Made by a program: the position numbers and the translations under genes. Shown here one piece after another: positions 7,112-10,771 of a DNA stretch of 10,771 nucleotides. The number at the start of each line of letters is the position of its first letter. Positions within the stretch are counted from its first letter, which is position 1. The stretch is from Bacteroidota bacterium (GTDB lineage: Bacteria > Bacteroidota > Bacteroidia > 2-12-FULL-35-15), in NCBI GenBank assembly GCA_021413595.1, contig JAIOQD010000547.1, forward strand, positions 1-10,771. Reading direction: 5' to 3'. Under the pieces are notes generated by a model. The model did not search any database, was not told where the DNA came from, and was given only the letters and a program-made list of their open reading frames with translations.

Positions 7112-8128
7112 ATGAAAATAATTAAATTAACATTATTCATACTTTTAAATACATATATCGTCAATGGGCAAATTGATAACCAAAGCATTTCGACCCCGCA
7201 AATTGTTTCTAACAAATCAAAAAGTAAATATTTTAAAAAATACATTTATAACTTTAATAAAATCGTTCGATCAAATTCAATTTATGCCGACTCTTTAGAT
7301 TGGCATACCATTAATACTAACATAGCTAAATTATCAATAGGTTTAAAGGCAAAGGAAGATGCGCACATACTCTCTGATTATGTTTTGTCGGAACTAAGAC
7401 AATCTGGAGAAAATCATTCTTTTTATATGAAAAAAGTGAATGTAAATAAGTTTTCAGATCATAATACTGATGGTAGACAACCTTTTTCAAAATTGATCGA
7501 CAATCATATAGGGTACATATATGTTCCGGGCTTTAATTCTGTAAATGATACGACCTGTAGTAACTTTGCTATTAAAATTCAAAAGTTAATTGAAGATTTG
7601 GATTCAAGAAAAACAATTACAGGATGGATCATAGACTTAAGAGAAAATAGCGGAGGAAATATGTACCCAATGATTGCGGGCCTAGGACCAATTGTTGGTG
7701 AAGGAACTTTAGGTTATTTTATAAACCCCAAAAGTAAAAAAACTGATAAATGGTATTACTCAAATGGTTCTTCAGGAGAAGGAAATAAACCATATTTAAC
7801 GATCAAAAAACCATATTCACTTAAGACACTCAATTCTAAAGTTGCCGTATTAATTAGTTCTATGACAGGAAGCAGTGGTGAAATGACAGCGGTATCTTTT
7901 ATAGGTAAAGAAAATGTCAAAATCTTAGGACAAAATAGTGGTGGTTACACGACCGGCAATCAAGGCTACAAACTTTTAGATGGATCTTATTTATATCTCG
8001 CTGTTAGTTATATTTCTGACAGGAATAATAAAAAATATTTGGGAAGTATTTCACCAGACATTTTGGTTGACGAAAAAGATGACAACGATACAATTTCTAT
8101 TGCCCAGAAATGGTTAGACTCAAAATAA
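7112..8128 (+). CDS. Secreted S41-family serine peptidase
   Basis: From the ATG at 7112 this is a 338-residue protein with a Sec signal peptide of about 19 residues: KIIK, a hydrophobic core, cleavage near VNG/Q. The C-terminal two thirds is an S41 (C-terminal-processing/tricorn-type) peptidase fold. It includes HIGYIYVPGF near residue 132, WIIDLRENSGGN at about 172-183 (the conserved DLRxNxGG), a VAVLISSMTGSSGE segment with the presumed nucleophile Ser254 in SSGE (254-257), and GQNSGGYTTGN at about 273-283. I see no PDZ domain, unlike CtpA/Tsp enzymes. The MYPMIAGLGPIVGEGTLGYF stretch after the GG pair is distinctive for a subgroup. It should act in the periplasm or outside the cell; the substrate is unknown. 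The gene has its own Shine-Dalgarno, follows a strong terminator and is bracketed by attC-like boxes, suggesting acquisition as a cassette. Confidence 0.88.
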   Translation: MKIIKLTLFILLNTYIVNGQIDNQSISTPQIVSNKSKSKYFKKYIYNFNKIVRSNSIYADSLDWHTINTNIAKLSIGLKAKEDAHILSDYVLSELRQSGENHSFYMKKVNVNKFSDHNTDGRQPFSKLIDNHIGYIYVPGFNSVNDTTCSNFAIKIQKLIEDLDSRKTITGWIIDLRENSGGNMYPMIAGLGPIVGEGTLGYFINPKSKKTDKWYYSNGSSGEGNKPYLTIKKPYSLKTLNSKVAVLISSMTGSSGEMTAVSFIGKENVKILGQNSGGYTTGNQGYKLLDGSYLYLAVSYISDRNNKKYLGSISPDILVDEKDDNDTISIAQKWLDSK

Positions 8129-8134
8129 AAACGA

Positions 8135-8187
8135 CCGCCTAACACCGGCTAAGCGTGCGAAAAGCACGCCAAGCCAATCGTTATAAG
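8135..8187 (+). repeat. attC-like recombination site
   Basis: CCGCCTAAC (8135-8143) is followed by a bulged hairpin. GGCT (8147-8150) pairs with AGCC (8172-8175), two bases on each side do not pair, and GCGTGC (8153-8158) pairs with GCACGC (8164-8169) around a five-base GAAAA loop. AATC and GTTATAAG follow. Order and spacing (R'' core, imperfect stem, R' core) match an attC site, although GTTATAAG is only partly complementary to GCCTAAC. It starts six bases after the peptidase stop, where a cassette's site belongs. A plain terminator is less likely because no T-run follows the stem. Confidence 0.45.
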
Positions 8188-8235
8188 AAAACAAACTGTA
8201 ACCCGACAAAACAATTTAATAACTTAATAAAAGAC

Positions 8236-8269
8236 GGTCGGACACATTTTCAGCTTCTAGTGTTTGACC
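8236..8269 (+). repeat. Imperfect 10-bp hairpin
   Basis: GGTCGGACAC (8236-8245) and GTGTTTGACC (8260-8269) pair along all ten positions in RNA if two G-U pairs are allowed, with a 14-base loop. No T-run follows, so it is not a standard terminator. It lies between the two AATCGTTA cores and may be a structural remnant of a cassette. Confidence 0.4.
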
Positions 8270-8388
8270 CTCTAATTGAAAACGCCTTAACATTAACCGG
8301 GCGACATCGGTAATTTAAGTCCGCCTGTTTATATTAACCTTATATAGGCTTAGGACAGCTGCCATCAACATCATCAAATCGTTAGCCG

Positions 8389-8420
8389 GGCCTTGCTCCT
8401 CGCCAGACAAGAAGCAAGCC
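8389..8420 (+). repeat. Bulged hairpin next to a GTTA core
   Basis: GGC (8389-8391) pairs with GCC (8418-8420). After one extra-helical C, TTGCT (8393-8397) pairs with AGCAA (8413-8417). The stem continues with two mismatches up to a five-base loop at 8403-8407. It starts five bases after the AATCGTTA core at 8377-8384. A long imperfect stem with an extra-helical base beside a GTTA core resembles attC architecture, but a matching R'' box is not evident. Confidence 0.3.
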
Positions 8421-8551
8421 ACAGGCGTATGGAATTTTTTATTTTATTGAGCAAGTAAATCAGACAAAACGAGCAGTGCAGATATAATTAAACTTCCGTC
8501 TAAATATATGATACAAATCATTTTTTTAAAAAGACTATCTCCATTTCTTCG

Positions 8552-8575
8552 CACTATGCTTATTTTTACACAGTG
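8552..8575. promoter_or_regulatory. Palindromic operator 1, over the regulator's start codon
   Basis: CACTATG (8552-8558) and CACAGTG (8569-8575) form inverted arms with one mismatch, around a 10-base AT-rich centre. Total length and arms match the two sites downstream of the regulator gene. The last three bases of the right arm are the GTG start codon at 8573. A protein bound here would block transcription or translation entry, which fits autoregulation by the ModE-type protein. Assignment to that protein is by position and repetition, not by a known motif. Confidence 0.65.
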
Positions 8576-8923
8576 ACAAAAAAAGAGAAAAAATATTCGG
8601 TAAAGTTTCGTGTATGGATCGAAGAAGGCGAAGAGAGGTTTCTTGGCATGGGTAGAGTTATGCTTTTGGAGTTAATTGCGAAGACTGGATCTATAACAAA
8701 TGCAGCCAAGGAAATGAAAATGTCGTACCGACAAGCATGGCAATTTGTAGAGGAGATGAATAAGTATGCAAAAGAACCGCTTGTTGAGAAAATACTTGGT
8801 GGTAATAAAGGTGGAGGAGCAAGATTGACGGAAGCAGGGGAAAAAGCTATAAAAGAATTTAATAAGTTCGAAAATAAAGTTAAAGAATTTGTAAGGAAAG
8901 AATTTAAAAAAGTGAAATTGTAA
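8573..8923 (+). CDS. Single-domain ModE-type winged-helix transcriptional regulator
   Basis: A 116-residue protein that is essentially the N-terminal DNA-binding domain of ModE, the molybdate-responsive regulator. RVWIEEGEERFLGMGRVMLLE (about 13-33) is the usual lead-in. The helix-turn-helix follows with TGSITNAAKEMKMSYRQAW at 38-56. The wing GGNKGGGARLTEAG at 76-89 is the family hallmark. The last 25 residues are a lysine-rich helix. The C-terminal Mop/TOBE domains that bind molybdate in E. coli ModE are absent, so either another factor senses the ligand or the short form responds differently. The GTG at 8573 is the only start giving the full conserved N-terminus; the next in-frame ATG would remove the beta-strand lead-in. 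No Shine-Dalgarno is seen. The start codon lies inside operator 1, and two more copies of the palindrome stand between this gene and the receptor gene. It probably represses itself and the receptor. Confidence 0.85.
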   Translation: MTKKEKKYSVKFRVWIEEGEERFLGMGRVMLLELIAKTGSITNAAKEMKMSYRQAWQFVEEMNKYAKEPLVEKILGGNKGGGARLTEAGEKAIKEFNKFENKVKEFVRKEFKKVKL

Positions 8924-8936
8924 TTTTTTTAGTAGT

Positions 8937-8960
8937 CACTATGCCTTTAAAAGCATAGTG
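8937..8960. promoter_or_regulatory. Palindromic operator 2, after the regulator gene
   Basis: CACTATGC (8937-8944) and GCATAGTG (8953-8960) are perfect 8-bp inverted arms around CTTTAAAA. Of 24 positions, 22 are symmetric. It begins 14 bases after the regulator's stop codon. No T-run follows, so it is not a terminator. It is the most symmetric match to the core shared by operators 1 and 3. It may act as an upstream site for the receptor promoter. Confidence 0.7.
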
Positions 8961-8983
8961 TTAATTGAAAATAGAATACCCTT

Positions 8984-9006
8984 TATTGCTCAGGCAATAT
9001 TTTTTT
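8984..9006 (+). terminator. Short terminator or attenuator between the regulator and receptor genes
   Basis: TATTGC (8984-8989) and GCAATA (8994-8999) form a perfect 6-bp stem with a TCAG loop, followed at once by seven T (9000-9006). The stem is short and only moderately GC-rich, so termination may be partial. Its place between operators 2 and 3 suggests that the regulator and receptor are separate transcription units, or that read-through is limited. Confidence 0.45.
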
Positions 9007-9009
9007 GCG

Positions 9010-9039
9010 ATACACTATGTTTTTAAAAACACAGTGTAT
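9010..9039. promoter_or_regulatory. Palindromic operator 3, in front of the receptor gene
   Basis: This is the longest of the three sites. ATACACT (9010-9016) pairs with AGTGTAT (9033-9039), and the inner TGTTTTT/AAAAACA also pairs. Over 30 bp only one symmetric pair fails (A9017/C9032). The 24-bp core 9013-9036 starts with CACTATG and ends with CACAGTG, as in operator 1. It ends 23 bases before the receptor ATG, where a bound repressor would cover the promoter or the early transcribed region. Confidence 0.75.
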
Positions 9040-9062
9040 TGAAATAAGTAAAATAAATAAAT

Positions 9063-10771
9063 ATGAAATTGAGAATAATGCTTGGGTTAAGTTTAATTCC
9101 CTTGATTGGCATGAGCCAGCAAAAAGATTCATTAAAAGGTTCATCAAAAGATCCTTTAAAAACATCAAAAATTTTTAAGCTTGGTGAAATTGAAGTAACA
9201 TCAAATAAAAATGATGAGATGATTAATAGAGTTCGTTCCAACAGTATGGAACAGCAAAATAAAATGGAAGTATCAAAAGCACTAAACATGCTTTCTGGAA
9301 TAAGTATGACAACATTCGGAGCAAGAAACGAATCAATGGTAAATGTAAGAGGTTTTGATCTACGGCAAATCCCTGTTTATATGGATGGCATTCCTATTTA
9401 TGTTCCTTACGATGGTTATGTTGATTTGGCCAGATTTACAACATTTGATTTAGCTGCAATTGATGTATCAAAAGGATTTTCATCCATTATTTATGGACCG
9501 AATTCATTAGGTGGTGCAATTAATCTTATATCAAGAAAAGCAATTAAAAAAATTGAATACGATGGGGCATTGGGAATGATTAACACCAATGGATATAAAG
9601 GAAATGTGAACATAGGATCAAACTTAGGCAAATTTTTCGTGCAAGCCGGATATTCTTATTTGCACCGTAATTCTAATACGATATCTTCAAATTACACTCC
9701 CAATAAAAATGAATGGGGTGGAGAAAGAGATAATTCTTATCGCAGCGATCAAAAAATTAGTTTTAAGCTAGGTTTTACTCCAAACGAAAAACATGAATAT
9801 GTAATTGGATATATCAATCAGCAAGGACAAAAGGGAACTCCAGTATATTGTGGGACAGATGTAAAAAACTCAATGCTTACCAAACCAAGGTATTGGCAAT
9901 GGCCTTATTGGAATAAGGAAAGCTATTATTTCCTTTCAAACACCAAGCTGAACGAAAAAAATTATGTAAAAGCCCGAATCTATTATGATATTTTTAAAAA
10001 TTCTATATATAGTTTTGATGATACTTCTTACACTACTCAAAAGAAACCTTATGCTTTTCAAAGTTGGTATAACGATTATACCTACGGTGGTAGTTTAGAA
10101 TATGGCACAACATTAATTCCAAAAAACAATTTGAAACTTGCCCTTCATTTTAAAGAAGACATTCATAGAGAAAATAATTTAAATGAGCCAGTTCGCCTTT
10201 TTGAAGATAATACAATGAGCGTTGGTTTAGAGGATGTTTTCAAGGTATCAGACAAGTTTTTGATTATTCCCGGAGTAAGTTATGACGAAAGAAAAAGTGT
10301 AACAGCAGAAGACTATAATAGTTCAACCAAAACTGTATCTGATTTTACAAAAGCAGGAACAAGCCATGCCTTCAATGGTCAATTAGGATTATTTTATTAC
10401 GTAAATGACAATCATAAGATTGGTGCGACCGTTTCACATAAAACAAGGTTTGCTACTATTAAAGATCGTTATTCATACAAAATGGGAACAGGAATCCCTA
10501 ATCCTGACTTAAAACCAGAAATAGCAGATAATTATGAAATTAATTATAATGGAACTATTTTTAAAAAACTGACTATTCACACCGCATTGTTTTATAGCCA
10601 CCTAAAGGACGCTATTCTGAATGTTAGCAATGTTCAACCCGGAAAATCACAAATGCAAAACTTTGGAGCAGCAGAATACCAAGGTGCAGAGTTTCAGGCG
10701 AATTATAACGTTTTTAAAAATGTACATGTTGGTGCAAACTATATTGAAAGGCATAATTTAACGAATAATAC
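9063..10771 (+). CDS. TonB-dependent outer-membrane receptor (5' part, runs off the window)
   Basis: The frame is open from the ATG at 9063 to the window end (569 complete codons), so the C-terminal part of the barrel is missing. A signal peptide (KLR, a hydrophobic core, cleavage near GMSQ) covers about residues 1-19. A TonB-box-like GEIEVTS follows at 41-47. The plug domain spans about 50-160, with NVRGFD at 94-99, YMDGIPIYVPYDGY at 106-119 and the conserved GPNSLGGAINLISRK at 145-159. From about 165 on, alternating aromatic/polar strands with long loops form the barrel, including an aromatic-rich loop PRYWQWPYWNKESYYF near 276-291. The N-terminal carboxypeptidase-like domain common in SusC-type Bacteroidota receptors is absent. 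The architecture is that of siderophore, metallophore or vitamin receptors. Family receptors import ligands using TonB energy. Placement behind two operators of a ModE-type regulator suggests molybdate, tungstate or a complex of them, which is inference only. Confidence 0.92.
   Translation, partial: MKLRIMLGLSLIPLIGMSQQKDSLKGSSKDPLKTSKIFKLGEIEVTSNKNDEMINRVRSNSMEQQNKMEVSKALNMLSGISMTTFGARNESMVNVRGFDLRQIPVYMDGIPIYVPYDGYVDLARFTTFDLAAIDVSKGFSSIIYGPNSLGGAINLISRKAIKKIEYDGALGMINTNGYKGNVNIGSNLGKFFVQAGYSYLHRNSNTISSNYTPNKNEWGGERDNSYRSDQKISFKLGFTPNEKHEYVIGYINQQGQKGTPVYCGTDVKNSMLTKPRYWQWPYWNKESYYFLSNTKLNEKNYVKARIYYDIFKNSIYSFDDTSYTTQKKPYAFQSWYNDYTYGGSLEYGTTLIPKNNLKLALHFKEDIHRENNLNEPVRLFEDNTMSVGLEDVFKVSDKFLIIPGVSYDERKSVTAEDYNSSTKTVSDFTKAGTSHAFNGQLGLFYYVNDNHKIGATVSHKTRFATIKDRYSYKMGTGIPNPDLKPEIADNYEINYNGTIFKKLTIHTALFYSHLKDAILNVSNVQPGKSQMQNFGAAEYQGAEFQANYNVFKNVHVGANYIERHNLTNN

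Larger units (their letters stand above)
7076..8180 (+). mobile_element. Integron-cassette-like unit carrying the S41 peptidase gene
   Basis: The peptidase gene is preceded by GTTAGGC (7076-7082), which fits the integron core GTTRRRY. Shortly after its stop comes GCCTAAC (8137-8143), which fits the partner core RYYYAAC, and then a bulged hairpin ending at a second GTTA (8180-8183). With the flanking bases the outer boxes are nine-base inverted copies: GTTAGGCGG upstream and CCGCCTAAC downstream. One promoterless gene between such boxes is the classical cassette layout. No integrase gene is in the window and the downstream core (GTTATAA) departs from consensus, so this may be an old or orphan cassette. 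Cassette identity is an inference. Confidence 0.42.
8129..8551. other. Gene-free stretch with hairpins and cassette-like remnants
   Basis: No protein in any frame is convincing here. The stretch holds the attC-like site at 8135-8187, a hairpin at 8236-8269, a CGCCTTAAC box at 8283-8291, an AATCGTTA core at 8377-8384 and a bulged hairpin at 8389-8420. Near its right end, ATGAT/ATCAT (8508-8521) followed by seven T could be a weak terminator. The last 120 bases must carry the promoter of the ModE-type regulator, but I find no clear TAnnTTTG box. Confidence 0.5.

Noticed and set aside
8937..8960. Operator 2 read as a terminator of the regulator gene
   Set aside because: No T-run follows, and its sequence matches two other sites outside terminator positions. 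The better terminator candidate is at 8984-9006.
8983..9289. Two overlapping minus-strand frames opposite the receptor's 5' end
   Set aside because: They run through the operator and the receptor signal peptide and plug, and they look like antisense translation of AT-rich coding DNA.
1..10771. CRISPR arrays, tRNA or rRNA genes, insertion-sequence ends
   Set aside because: I saw no regularly spaced direct repeats, no cloverleaf or rRNA signature, and no transposase frame.

Overview
The window looks like a chromosomal segment of a Bacteroidota bacterium. It is AT-rich, start codons mostly lack a Shine-Dalgarno sequence, and one promoter box of the Bacteroidota type (TAnnTTTG) is visible. The gene content also fits: an IGHMBP2-type helicase, an ALDH7-type dehydrogenase, a LysE-family exporter and a TonB-dependent receptor. 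Short dispersed repeats of the TTTCTCGA...TCGAAATGA type, which I associate with this phylum, sit between genes. The species cannot be fixed from the sequence.

Left part (1-5076): the last codons of an unidentified gene lead after 12 bp into a LysE/RhtB-type membrane exporter on the + strand. A repeat-bearing gap follows. Three genes then lie on the - strand: a short-chain dehydrogenase/reductase (910-1752), an SF1 helicase of the IGHMBP2/UPF1 class (1885-3816) and a lipoprotein of unknown function (3880-5076). The helicase and lipoprotein genes are 63 bp apart and may be co-transcribed.

Middle (5077-8551): a 344-bp divergent intergenic region holds a perfect 12-bp-arm palindrome and the promoter of an ALDH7-type piperidine-6-carboxylate/aminoadipate-semialdehyde dehydrogenase (5421-6977), which ends at a strong terminator hairpin. 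Next comes a secreted S41-family peptidase. It is bracketed by GTTAGGCGG upstream and, just after its stop, by CCGCCTAAC plus a bulged hairpin ending in GTTA. This is the layout of an integron gene cassette with an attC site. A gene-free stretch of about 420 bp follows, with further hairpins and a second AATCGTTA core 201 bp after the first, which suggests cassette remnants.

Right part (8552-10771): this is the most interesting region. A single-domain ModE-type winged-helix regulator (8573-8923) is followed by a TonB-dependent outer-membrane receptor that runs off the window. Three copies of one 24-bp palindrome, CACTATG...CAyAGTG with a 10-bp centre, occur here and were not seen elsewhere. 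One overlaps the regulator's start codon, one lies just after its stop, and one is just upstream of the receptor. A short terminator-like hairpin lies between the second and third. The simplest reading is an autoregulated, ModE-controlled outer-membrane uptake system, plausibly for molybdate, tungstate or a metallophore carrying them. The ligand is inferred from the regulator family, not shown.
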